DNA of 14,403 nucleotides, taken from contig CAXCCG010000067.1 of assembly GCA_963981015.1 (NCBI GenBank), positions 1 through 14,403 on the forward strand, given 5' to 3'. Below are positions 1 to 7,145 of the stretch, piece after piece. Each line of letters begins with the position of its first letter. Position 1 is the first letter of the stretch. The notes under the pieces were generated by a model. It saw only the letters and a program-made list of their open reading frames with translations, made no database searches and was not told where the DNA came from. The translations under genes were made by a program, and so were the position numbers. Source of the DNA: Thiopontia sp013349825. GTDB taxonomy: Bacteria; Pseudomonadota; Gammaproteobacteria; GCF-002020875.

Positions 1-119
1 CACTCCTCAAAACACTACATATAGGGGTTACTCACGTCAAGTGCATAGCCCGCTTCTGTTATTTTTATCCTCTCAAACTAAATCCCGTATAAAGAACCTT
101 ATGAATCTGTTGAATTAAT

Positions 120-251
120 GAACATCTGCTATAAAAAAATGTGTTTGGTCATTTTTCTATGCTTAATTATTAATCCCTATTCATTTCAAACAGTGAAAAA
201 TTCTGTCTCAAATCAGGTTCCCCTCACTACGACTTCTGTTCTCGGACAAGC
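120..251. repeat. Copy A of a palindromic intergenic repeat (partial)
   Basis: Positions 202-251 match 13979-14028 in the same orientation at about 45 of 50 bases by eye, sharing blocks such as TCTGTCTCAAATC, CTACGACTTCT and TTCTCGG. A second shared block, TTTGGTCAT, lies at 144-152 here and 13914-13922 in the other copy, at similar spacing (58 versus 65 bases to the right arm). The outer left arm seen in the other copy is not recognisable here, so this copy looks degraded or truncated. It lies downstream of the deaminase gene. No coding sequence was seen in 1-282. Confidence 0.7.
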
Positions 252-282
252 CCCCGGGGAAAGCAGGCAGCACTTTGCAGTT

Positions 283-750
283 TCAGGTATTTAAAAGTTC
301 TGTATCAATCAGAGAAATTGGCACCTCAACCATCTCAACACCCACCTCTTGAAAGATGGTACGGGTCAGTGCAACACTCTCCTCCCAGCGTTCCATATCC
401 TCAGGAATGGTCGTTACCACACGGGTAATACCCGATTGAATAATCTTGACAGCACAGCGCGAACAGGGGGGTAACGGATAGACATAAATTGTATTTCCCC
501 TCAAATCAGCCCCTGAGAAGAGCAGTGCATTCTCCTCTGCATGCAATACCAGGGAGTATTTGGTCTCACGATCATGGAGACGGTGATCATCGGAAAGCCC
601 TTGCGGGAATCCATTAAAACCGAGTGACACCACCCGTTTATCACTTGCCACTACAGAACCCACCTGTGTACTGGGGTCTTTAGACCATTGCGCCACATGA
701 GCTGCCAACCCCAGAAAGCGTAGATCCCATTTATTCAACTCATCAACCAT
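283..750 (-). CDS. Deoxycytidylate (dCMP) deaminase family protein
   Basis: A zinc-dependent deaminase of 155 residues, probably converting dCMP to dUMP for thymidylate synthesis in the cytoplasm. The zinc-site signature is complete: HAE at residues 70-72 (H70 ligand, E72 proton shuttle) and PCSRC with C96 and C99. The N-terminal WSKDPSTQVG and FNGFPQG stretches are typical of dCMP/cytidine deaminase-family proteins. The start is the ATG at 748-750, because AAGGA sits 8 bases upstream; an earlier in-frame ATG at 811-813 falls inside the mrp terminator and would add 21 unrelated residues. The mrp gene lies upstream on the same strand but is separated by the terminator, so this gene probably has its own promoter. 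In Pseudomonas I recall dcd (dCTP deaminase) next to mrp, so this enzyme may fill the same dUMP-supplying role. Exact substrate (dCMP or another cytidine compound) is inferred from family resemblance. Confidence 0.85.
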   Translation of the reverse strand: MVDELNKWDLRFLGLAAHVAQWSKDPSTQVGSVVASDKRVVSLGFNGFPQGLSDDHRLHDRETKYSLVLHAEENALLFSGADLRGNTIYVYPLPPCSRCAVKIIQSGITRVVTTIPEDMERWEESVALTRTIFQEVGVEMVEVPISLIDTELLNT

Positions 751-802
751 TACACCATTCCTTATAAGATAATTGAGTGGAGTATATCTCTCCCACAAAC
801 AA

Positions 803-838
803 AAAACCGCCATACACCCTATAGCATATGGCGGTTTT
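803..838 (-). terminator. Rho-independent terminator of mrp
   Basis: A perfect 12-bp inverted repeat: AAAACCGCCATA at 803-814 and TATGGCGGTTTT at 827-838, with a 12-base loop. Read on the minus strand, the hairpin begins 18 bases after the mrp stop codon and is followed by a T-rich tract (TTTTTTGTTTG). It separates mrp from the deaminase gene downstream. Confidence 0.85.
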
Positions 839-856
839 GACTACAGGATGCCTCAG

Positions 857-1945
857 TTACTGAATAACGATATTGGGGAACTTGGTTGTAAAATCTTTCT
901 TCTGTTGCGCCAATTTGGCAGAGGTACGGCGTGCAATATCACGATAGATGGTGGCAATCTGCCCCTCCGGGTCAGCGACTACGGTTGGTTTACCCTCATC
1001 GGTATCACTACGAATGGTTTTATCCAGTGGCAGACCACCCAGGAAATCGACCTGCTCATCCTCTGCCATACGACGTCCGCCGCCTTCGGCAAAGATGTGC
1101 TCTTCGTGACCACAGTTGGAACAGATATGGATACTCATATTCTCAACAACACCCAACACCGGTACCTCAACCTTCTCAAACATCTTCAGACCCTTGACCG
1201 CATCCAACAGTGCAATGTCTTGTGGGGTGGTAACAATCACCGCACCACTGACCGGAATTTTTTGCGCCAGTGTCAGCTGGGTATCACCAGTGCCCGGAGG
1301 AAGATCAATCACCAGATAATCAAGATCTTCCCACATAGTCTCTTTAAGTAACTGCTCCAGAGCCTGTGTCACCATCGGACCACGCCAAATCATCGGTGTG
1401 TCCTCTTCAACCAGATAACCGATTGACATTGACTGAATATGGTAGGAGTTGACCGGTTTCAGCATTTTTCCATCTGGAGATTCTGGTTTCGCCCCCTGAG
1501 CACCCAACATACGCGGCTGGCTCGGACCATAGATATCAGCGTCGAGCATTCCTACGTTGGCACCCTCAGCAGAGAGAGCCAGTGCAAGATTAACTGCTGT
1601 AGTTGACTTTCCAACCCCCCCTTTACCGGAAGCCACTGCAATGATGTTTTTCACACCGTTGACGGCCTGAACCCCTTTCTGTACCGCATGGGAAACAACC
1701 TTCCAGCTCACATTCATCGTAACTTCAGTAACCCCTTCGACCCCCTTCACCATCTCTGTCAGTTTGGCGCCCAGTTCGTCAACATACCCTTTTGCAGGAA
1801 ATCCTAACTCAATCTGAACGGTGACATGGCCCCCATCTATTTCTATCTCTTTGAGTGATTTGGCGGAGACCAGATCACTATCCAGATAAGGGTCAATATA
1901 GTTTTTGATTGCAGACTCAATAGCCTCGCGGGTCAATTCTGACAT
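857..1945 (-). CDS. mrp: Mrp/ApbC iron-sulfur cluster carrier ATPase
   Basis: A P-loop ATPase of 362 residues that binds a 4Fe-4S cluster at a dimer interface and passes it to apo-proteins in the cytoplasm. Residues 1 to about 90 form the MIP18/DUF59-like N-terminal domain. The deviant Walker A motif GKGGVGKST is at 107-115, LDADIYGPSQ near 134-143, and IDLPPGTGD near 213-221. The cluster-binding CSNC is at 275-278 in the usual NMS...CSNCGHEE context. Length is normal for the family. The ATG at 1943-1945 is chosen because GGAG lies 6 bases upstream; a TTG four codons earlier would consume that site. It is divergent from metG, an arrangement also found in E. coli, and shares a compact promoter region with it. 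Several Rsx subunits and Nth encoded nearby are possible cluster recipients, but that is inference. Confidence 0.95.
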   Translation of the reverse strand: MSELTREAIESAIKNYIDPYLDSDLVSAKSLKEIEIDGGHVTVQIELGFPAKGYVDELGAKLTEMVKGVEGVTEVTMNVSWKVVSHAVQKGVQAVNGVKNIIAVASGKGGVGKSTTAVNLALALSAEGANVGMLDADIYGPSQPRMLGAQGAKPESPDGKMLKPVNSYHIQSMSIGYLVEEDTPMIWRGPMVTQALEQLLKETMWEDLDYLVIDLPPGTGDTQLTLAQKIPVSGAVIVTTPQDIALLDAVKGLKMFEKVEVPVLGVVENMSIHICSNCGHEEHIFAEGGGRRMAEDEQVDFLGGLPLDKTIRSDTDEGKPTVVADPEGQIATIYRDIARRTSAKLAQQKKDFTTKFPNIVIQ

Positions 1946-1992
1946 CGTACACTCCAAAATTTAATCATTTAACAGGATGCGCTAATACTAAC

Positions 1993-2012
1993 ATCACTTG
2001 AATTTAAGTGAT
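1993..2012. promoter_or_regulatory. Operator-like near-palindrome in the mrp-metG region
   Basis: A 20-base near-palindrome with 7-base arms ATCACTT and AAGTGAT around a GAATTT centre; only the centre-flanking pair fails to match. It covers the proposed mrp -10 element and lies 10 bases upstream of the metG -35 element. This placement suits a repressor or dual regulator. The binding protein is unknown and the call is inference from symmetry and position. Confidence 0.35.
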
Positions 2013-2029
2013 AACCTATTTCTTGACAA
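2001..2029 (-). promoter_or_regulatory. Predicted sigma70 promoter of mrp
   Basis: On the minus strand, TTGTCA (plus 2024-2029) is followed after 17 bases by TAAATT (plus 2001-2006), about 55 bases before the mrp start codon. The -35 matches consensus at 5 of 6 positions and the -10 at 4 of 6. It shares its -35 DNA with the divergent metG promoter. Confidence 0.45.
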
Positions 2030-2053
2030 TTTTTGTTGGTTATTAGTTATTAT
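2023..2053 (+). promoter_or_regulatory. Predicted sigma70 promoter of metG
   Basis: A perfect TTGACA at 2023-2028, with TATTAT at 2048-2053 (spacer 19) or TTATTA at 2047-2052 (spacer 18) as the -10. It would give a metG leader of about 95 bases. Confidence 0.5.
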
Positions 2054-2156
2054 GTAGTTACAGAGGTATTTTGAACTGAAAAGAGGCGTGTAGTTTAGAG
2101 GCCAATTGGATAAAATGCCCGCTCTACATTTTTGACCACAACCATTGAATCAAACT

Positions 2157-4238
2157 ATGCCCAATGCTACCCCCCGTAAGATCCTGATTACCAGCGCCCT
2201 CCCCTACGCCAATGGAAGTATCCATATTGGCCATCTGGTGGAGTACATCCAAACCGATATCTGGGCACGTTTTCAGAAGATGCAGGGGCATACCTGTTAC
2301 TACGTCTGTGCTGATGATGCCCACGGCACCCCGATCATGTTGCGCGCACAGAATGAAGGAATCACTCCAGAGACGCTGATTGAAGCTGTTGCAAAAGAGC
2401 ACCAGGCTGATTTTGCTGAATTTCTGATCCATTTTGATAACTACCACTCCACTCACTCGGAGGAGAACCGCCAGCAGGCATCAGAGATCTATCTGCGGCT
2501 GCGTGACGCCGGTCATATCACCACTCGTACCATTGAGCAGGCCTATGACCCAGAGCGGGAGATGTTCCTGCCAGACCGTTTCATCAAGGGGACCTGCCCC
2601 AAATGTGGTGCCGACGATCAGTATGGAGATAACTGTGAAAAATGTGGCGCCACCTACTCCACAGCAGAATTGAAGAATGCCATCTCAGCAGTTTCCGGGG
2701 CCAAGCCCATCAGTAAAGAGTCTGAACACTACTTCTTCAAGCTCTCCGACTTTGAAGAGATGTTGAAGGGGTGGACCCATGGCGGTCACCTACAGAGCGA
2801 GGTCGCTAAAAAACTGGATGAGTGGTTTGAGGCTGGTCTGCAGGAGTGGGATATCTCCCGTGATGCCCCCTACTTCGGCTTTGAGATCCCAGACAGTGAT
2901 AACAAATACTTCTACGTTTGGCTCGACGCCCCCATTGGTTATATGGCCAGCTTCAGAAATTTCTGTGCCAAAAATGACGTTGATTTTGATGATTTTTGGA
3001 GTAAGGATTCTGAGGCTGAGCTCTACCACTTTATCGGCAAAGATATCATCTACTTTCATGCCTTGTTCTGGCCGGCAATGCTGGAGGGGGCTGGTTTCCG
3101 TACCCCGACTGCAATCAATGCTCACGGTTTCCTCACGGTCAATGGGCAGAAGATGTCTAAATCACGTGGCACCTTTATCAAGGCACGTTCCTGGCTCGAC
3201 CACCTCAACCCTGAGGCGTTACGCTACTACTTTGCGGCCAAGCTGGGCCACGGCATTGAAGATCTTGACCTCAATCTGGATGATTTCCGGGCACGCGTCA
3301 ACTCTGATTTGGTCGGTAAGGTAGTCAACATTGCCAGCCGCTGTGCCGGTTTTATCAGCAAACGCTTTGAGGGCCGGCTCTCGCCCCGGATTGCGGAGCC
3401 TGAACTCTACAAAAGCTTTGTTGAGCAAGGTAGTTCGATTGCCCAGCACTACGAAGATCGTGATTTTGGTCGTGCCATACGCGAGATTATGGCTTTAGCC
3501 GATCAGGCCAACCGTTATATTGATGAGAAGAAGCCCTGGGTTCTCGCCAAAGAGGCTGGTAAAGAGCAGGAGGTACAGGATGCCTGCAGCGTGGGTCTTA
3601 ACCTGTTCCGTGCGCTGATGACCTACCTCAAGCCGGTACTGCCGGAGATGGCAGAGAATGTAGAATCCTTCCTCAATGCCGGCCCGCTCAACTGGGGTAC
3701 GTTACAACAGCCACTGGAAGGTACTACCATCAATAAGTTCAAACCATTGATGCAGCGTGTAGATGAGAAGGCGGTTGAGGCGATGCTGGAGGATTCCAGA
3801 GAGACGCTCACCAGTACCCACTCAAACGCAAATACAGTTGATAACACTCAAAATCAGCCGAGCAAAAAGTCCTCCTCTGAACCGGACACAACATCCGTGG
3901 AGCCTGTTGCCGAGGAGATTCAATTTGAAGATTTTGCCAAGCTGGATCTGCGTATCGCACGTATTGTGAAGGCAGAACATGTAAAGAAGGCTGATAAATT
4001 ATTGCAATTGACACTGGATATTGGCGATGAACAACGCAATGTCTTTGCCGGAATCAAGTCCGCTTACAGCCCCGAAGAGCTGCAAGGAAAATTGACCGTG
4101 ATGGTTGCCAACCTCGCACCACGCAAGATGCGTTTTGGTGTTTCCGAGGGGATGGTGCTGGCTGCGGGTCCTGGCGGTAAAGATCTGTACATTCTTGAAC
4201 CACATGAAGGGGCACAACCCGGAATGCGAGTAAAATAA
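2157..4238 (+). CDS. metG: Methionyl-tRNA synthetase
   Basis: A class I aminoacyl-tRNA synthetase of 693 residues that charges tRNA-Met in the cytoplasm. The Rossmann-fold HIGH motif is intact at 23-26 and KMSKS at 332-336. A zinc knuckle with CPKC at 147-150 and CEKC at 160-163 marks the long bacterial form. An anticodon-binding helical domain follows, then a Ser/Thr/Asn/Gln-rich linker (about 545-587). The C-terminal dimerising OB-fold tRNA-binding domain runs from about 588 to 693 (FAKLDLRIARI, LAPRKMRFGVSEGM). Length and layout match E. coli MetG. The ATG at 2157 aligns best with the family start; an in-frame TTG at 2145 is possible. Neither has a convincing Shine-Dalgarno site, which is unusual here. 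The rsx genes follow 45 bases later on the same strand and may be cotranscribed. Confidence 0.97.
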   Translation: MPNATPRKILITSALPYANGSIHIGHLVEYIQTDIWARFQKMQGHTCYYVCADDAHGTPIMLRAQNEGITPETLIEAVAKEHQADFAEFLIHFDNYHSTHSEENRQQASEIYLRLRDAGHITTRTIEQAYDPEREMFLPDRFIKGTCPKCGADDQYGDNCEKCGATYSTAELKNAISAVSGAKPISKESEHYFFKLSDFEEMLKGWTHGGHLQSEVAKKLDEWFEAGLQEWDISRDAPYFGFEIPDSDNKYFYVWLDAPIGYMASFRNFCAKNDVDFDDFWSKDSEAELYHFIGKDIIYFHALFWPAMLEGAGFRTPTAINAHGFLTVNGQKMSKSRGTFIKARSWLDHLNPEALRYYFAAKLGHGIEDLDLNLDDFRARVNSDLVGKVVNIASRCAGFISKRFEGRLSPRIAEPELYKSFVEQGSSIAQHYEDRDFGRAIREIMALADQANRYIDEKKPWVLAKEAGKEQEVQDACSVGLNLFRALMTYLKPVLPEMAENVESFLNAGPLNWGTLQQPLEGTTINKFKPLMQRVDEKAVEAMLEDSRETLTSTHSNANTVDNTQNQPSKKSSSEPDTTSVEPVAEEIQFEDFAKLDLRIARIVKAEHVKKADKLLQLTLDIGDEQRNVFAGIKSAYSPEELQGKLTVMVANLAPRKMRFGVSEGMVLAAGPGGKDLYILEPHEGAQPGMRVK

Positions 4239-4283
4239 CCATCCATACGGTTACTCAACGCAATCACTAACTGAGAAAATAGT

Positions 4284-4865
4284 TTGACTGAAATTGCACT
4301 CATTCTGATCAGTACCATTCTGGTCAACAACTTCGTCCTGGTGAAGTTTCTGGGACTCTGCCCCTTCATGGGGGTCTCACGCAAGCTGGAGACCGCCATC
4401 GGCATGGGCTTTGCGACCACCTTTGTGCTCACCCTTTCAGCCGCACTCAGCTATCTGGTCAATGAATATCTATTAGCCCCTCTGGAGCTGGAGTATCTGC
4501 GTACTATCGCCTTTATTCTGGTGATTGCTGCTGTGGTCAATTTCACCGAGATGTTTGTCCATAAAACCAGCCCGATGCTCTACCAGGTACTGGGTATCTT
4601 TTTACCTCTGATCACCACCAACTGTGCGGTATTGGGTGTTGCTCTGCTCAATACCCGAGAGCAACACAGCTTCATTGAGTCTGCCGCTTTCGGCTTTGGT
4701 GCAGCCGTTGGTTTCTCACTTGTACTGGTTGCATTTGCTGCGATTCGCGAACGAATTGCAGCAGCTGATGTACCTCAACCCTTTCAAGGTGCCTCCATAG
4801 CGATGATCACCGCCGGGCTGCTCTCCATCGCCTTTATGGGTTTTGCCGGGCTGGTCCATGGTTAG
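4284..4865 (+). CDS. rsxA: Electron transport complex subunit RsxA (RnfA)
   Basis: An inner-membrane subunit of the Rsx/Rnf complex, which couples electron transfer between ferredoxin or flavodoxin and NAD(H) to ion movement and, in E. coli, helps keep SoxR reduced. The 193-residue product is very hydrophobic with several membrane helices. NNFVLVKFLGLCPFMG is close to E. coli RsxA. Cys26 and the Cys114 of TTNC are the conserved pair expected, with their RsxE counterparts, to hold an intramembrane iron-sulfur cluster. The start is TTG at 4284-4286: the encoded N-terminus matches the family, no ATG fits upstream, and a GAGAA sequence lies nearby. It follows metG by 45 bases, and its end overlaps rsxB by 8 bases. 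The E. coli equivalent has the same length. Confidence 0.96.
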   Translation: MTEIALILISTILVNNFVLVKFLGLCPFMGVSRKLETAIGMGFATTFVLTLSAALSYLVNEYLLAPLELEYLRTIAFILVIAAVVNFTEMFVHKTSPMLYQVLGIFLPLITTNCAVLGVALLNTREQHSFIESAAFGFGAAVGFSLVLVAFAAIRERIAAADVPQPFQGASIAMITAGLLSIAFMGFAGLVHG

Positions 4866-5409
4866 TGCAATTCTAGCCATCGGCCTGCTCGCCGCCAGCT
4901 TTGGTGCTCTGCTCGGTTACGCCTCCATTCGCTACCGTGTAGAGGGGGACCCGGTTGTTGAGCAGGTCGATCAACTGTTACCACAGACCCAGTGCGGTCA
5001 GTGTGGCTACCCCGGCTGCCGCCCCTATGCTGAGGCGATTGCAAACGGTGACGCAGAGATCAATCTCTGCCCTCCCGGAGGGGAGAGTGTGATGGTTGCA
5101 CTCTCCGATCTTCTGGACCGTGAGCCTGTAGCACTGGAACAGGAGCAGCGACTACCATCACTGGCCTTGATCGATGAGCAGACCTGTATCGGCTGCACCC
5201 TCTGTATCCAGGCCTGCCCTGTCGATGCCATTTTAGGAACCGCCAAACAGATGCATACCGTGATTGAGAAAGAGTGTACTGGCTGCGAACTCTGTCTCCC
5301 CCCCTGCCCGGTCGACTGTATCACCATGGTAGAGATTCCAGGCACCACCGAAAACTGGATCTGGCCTGAGCCGGGAGAGGGTTCAAATGTGGTGGAGCAG
5401 ACCGCATGA
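4858..5409 (+). CDS. rsxB: Electron transport complex subunit RsxB (RnfB), ferredoxin-like
   Basis: The iron-sulfur subunit (183 residues) thought to accept electrons from soluble ferredoxin. An N-terminal membrane helix (about 3-25) anchors it. The Fe-S domain follows with C46, C49, C54 and C71 (CGQCGYPGC, then INLCPPGG). Two ferredoxin-type 4Fe-4S motifs come next: C110-x2-C113-x2-C116-x3-C120-P and C140-x2-C143-x2-C146-x3-C150-P. Every expected cysteine is present. The ATG at 4858 (MVSAILAIG) is preferred over an in-frame TTG 15 bases earlier, because it matches the short N-terminus of the family. The start overlaps rsxA by 8 bases and the stop overlaps the rsxC start (ATGA), so translational coupling is likely. 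Length is close to the E. coli protein. Confidence 0.96.
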   Translation: MVSAILAIGLLAASFGALLGYASIRYRVEGDPVVEQVDQLLPQTQCGQCGYPGCRPYAEAIANGDAEINLCPPGGESVMVALSDLLDREPVALEQEQRLPSLALIDEQTCIGCTLCIQACPVDAILGTAKQMHTVIEKECTGCELCLPPCPVDCITMVEIPGTTENWIWPEPGEGSNVVEQTA

Positions 5410-6986
5410 GACAGACGCTACACCATTTTCACGGAGGTGTTCACCCACCTGAGCTGAAAGAGCTGACGCGCAACCTCCCCATTACTCCATTCAAGAACCG
5501 TGGAAAAGTGGTGATCTCGCTCAATCAGGGGATTCGTGCCTTCAACCGGCCGATTGTTCAGGTCGGTGATTCCGTGGTGCAGGGACAAAAGCTCAGCGAG
5601 TGTTTCAACCCACTCAGTGTACCTGTGCATGCCCCCTGTAACGGCACCGTCATCGCTATAGAGCAACGCCCTTTTACCCACCCATCCGGGCTGCAGAGCC
5701 CTGCCATCGTGTTACAGGCCAGCGGTTGTGGTCCCACGCCCTCAAAAGAGTTGATGGCTATCGAAACACTACTCAAGGGTATCACTGATGAAGAGATGAT
5801 CTCACGCATCCGCATGGCCGGTATTATTGGCTTGGGTGGCGCTGGTTTTCCCACCGCCCCCAAATTGCTCAGTGGTACTCAACAGTCGATTGAGACACTG
5901 ATTCTCAATGGTATGGAGTGTGAACCCCGCATCACCTGTGATGACCGACTGATGCGTGAGCGTCCCGAACAGATCATCCACGGTATCGAGCTGATGAACC
6001 ACCTGCTACAACCGAAAGAGATCCTGATTGGTATTGAAGACAACAAGCCCGAAGCCATTGAGTCGATGCGCAAAGCTGCTGCCAATAGCAAGGTACCCAT
6101 TGAGGTGGTCCGTTGTCCCACCCTCTATCCATCCGGGGGGGAGAAACAGCTGATCCAGATTCTTACAGGTAAAGAGGTACCCAGCGGCGGACTTCCTCAC
6201 CAGATCGGCATTCTCTGCCAGAACATTGCCACCGCACACGCCATCTACCCTGCGATGATGGAGCAACCACTAACCCACCGTGTGGTAACCGTTACCGGTA
6301 GCGGAGTTTCTCACCCCGGAAACTACGAGGTGGCGGTTGGTACCCCGATCAACGAACTGTTAGAGGAGTGTGGCTGTGATCAGCCAGTCGCTGTAACAGT
6401 CGGTGGACCGATGATGGGGTTTTCGCTAAAAGACCTCAACAGTCCAATTACCAAGACCCTCAACTGTCTCATTGTTGAACCCGAAGTACCTCCGGTCAAA
6501 ACAGCGCCGATACGAAATTGTATCCGCTGCGCCGCCTGTAGTGATGCCTGCCCTGCTAATCTGCTTCCACAGCAGCTTTTCTGGGCCACCCAGGCTCGAA
6601 ACTTTGATGATGCGGAGCAGCTACACCTGTTTGACTGCATCGAATGCGGCTGCTGTAACCATGTCTGCCCCAGTCAGATTCCACTGGTCGACTACTATCG
6701 CCATGCCAAGGGGGTGTTACGTAACCAACAGCAGGAGAAGATCAAAGCAGAACAGGCACGTCAACGTCATGAATTCCGCGATGCCCGCATCCAGCGTGAA
6801 AAAGAGGAGAAGGCGCGTAAGTTAGCCGAAAAGAAAGCGGCACTGAAGGCAAAAGAGAAGAGACAGCCAAGTGCGGGTGAAAACGGCGAAAAAAAAGAAA
6901 AACAGGCCGCTATTGAGGCTGCCATCGAACGCGCCAAAGCAAAGAAAGCAGCACGTAATGCCGCTACAGAACAAGACAAAGAGTAA
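5406..6986 (+). CDS. rsxC: Electron transport complex subunit RsxC (RnfC)
   Basis: The peripheral NADH/flavin and iron-sulfur subunit (526 residues). The N-terminus has the family GGVHPPELK. The GLGGAGFPTAPKL stretch near residue 140-152 belongs to the flavin/NADH-binding Rossmann-like domain shared with the complex I 51-kDa subunit, and an SLBB-like segment follows. Two 4Fe-4S motifs are complete: C372, C375, C378, C382 (CIRCAACSDACP) and C411, C414, C417, C421 (CIECGCCNHVCP). From about residue 437 the tail is a Lys/Glu/Ala-rich, probably helical segment with little complexity. E. coli RsxC carries a much longer Ala/Lys-rich repeat tail (about 740 residues in all), so this is a short-tailed version. 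The start overlaps the rsxB stop. A 159-bp gap separates it from rsxD. Confidence 0.96.
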   Translation: MRQTLHHFHGGVHPPELKELTRNLPITPFKNRGKVVISLNQGIRAFNRPIVQVGDSVVQGQKLSECFNPLSVPVHAPCNGTVIAIEQRPFTHPSGLQSPAIVLQASGCGPTPSKELMAIETLLKGITDEEMISRIRMAGIIGLGGAGFPTAPKLLSGTQQSIETLILNGMECEPRITCDDRLMRERPEQIIHGIELMNHLLQPKEILIGIEDNKPEAIESMRKAAANSKVPIEVVRCPTLYPSGGEKQLIQILTGKEVPSGGLPHQIGILCQNIATAHAIYPAMMEQPLTHRVVTVTGSGVSHPGNYEVAVGTPINELLEECGCDQPVAVTVGGPMMGFSLKDLNSPITKTLNCLIVEPEVPPVKTAPIRNCIRCAACSDACPANLLPQQLFWATQARNFDDAEQLHLFDCIECGCCNHVCPSQIPLVDYYRHAKGVLRNQQQEKIKAEQARQRHEFRDARIQREKEEKARKLAEKKAALKAKEKRQPSAGENGEKKEKQAAIEAAIERAKAKKAARNAATEQDKE

Positions 6987-6995
6987 GACAAATCA

Positions 6996-7145
6996 ATGGG
7001 CAATCACTCAGCATACTGTTGTAACCGTTCAAGCCGCTATTGCAGTCTTCATAAGCATGGCAGGACCTATAGTTTTAAAACTGATTTTTTGCCCGTCAAC
7101 AACCACTCCAGAATCTGGCTATTGAGCCGAACAGGAGAAATTTGA
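6996..7145 (+). other. Possible 49-codon small ORF in the rsxC-rsxD gap
   Basis: An ATG at 6996, 9 bases after the rsxC stop, opens a frame that ends with TGA at 7143-7145, directly against the rsxD ATG. The product (starting MGNHSAYCC) would have four cysteines, many Ser, Arg and His, no membrane helix and no family I recognise. No strong ribosome site precedes it. The exact abutment is striking, but the composition looks like translated non-coding DNA, so this is listed as a candidate only. Confidence 0.15.

Noticed and set aside
776..797. A second inverted repeat (GTGGGAG/ACTCCAC type) upstream of the deaminase gene, as an operator
   Set aside because: The arms need a bulge and lie directly beside the T-tract of the mrp terminator; no supporting promoter elements could be placed confidently.
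773..1351. A 192-codon plus-strand open frame opposite mrp
   Set aside because: It lies antisense to the well-supported mrp gene, crosses the terminator hairpin, and has no recognisable domain or ribosome site. It is a shadow frame.
2084..2135. A complete tRNA gene in the metG leader
   Set aside because: The D-arm-like half is followed by sequence that forms no anticodon stem, T-arm or acceptor stem.
4858..5044. Minus-strand frames across the rsx genes
   Set aside because: Arginine/serine-rich shadow frames antisense to conserved genes.
7071..7090. AGTTTTAAAACT palindrome followed by TTTTTT in the rsxC-rsxD gap, as a terminator
   Set aside because: The palindrome leaves only a 4-bp AT stem once a loop is allowed, too weak to terminate, and the operon continues downstream.
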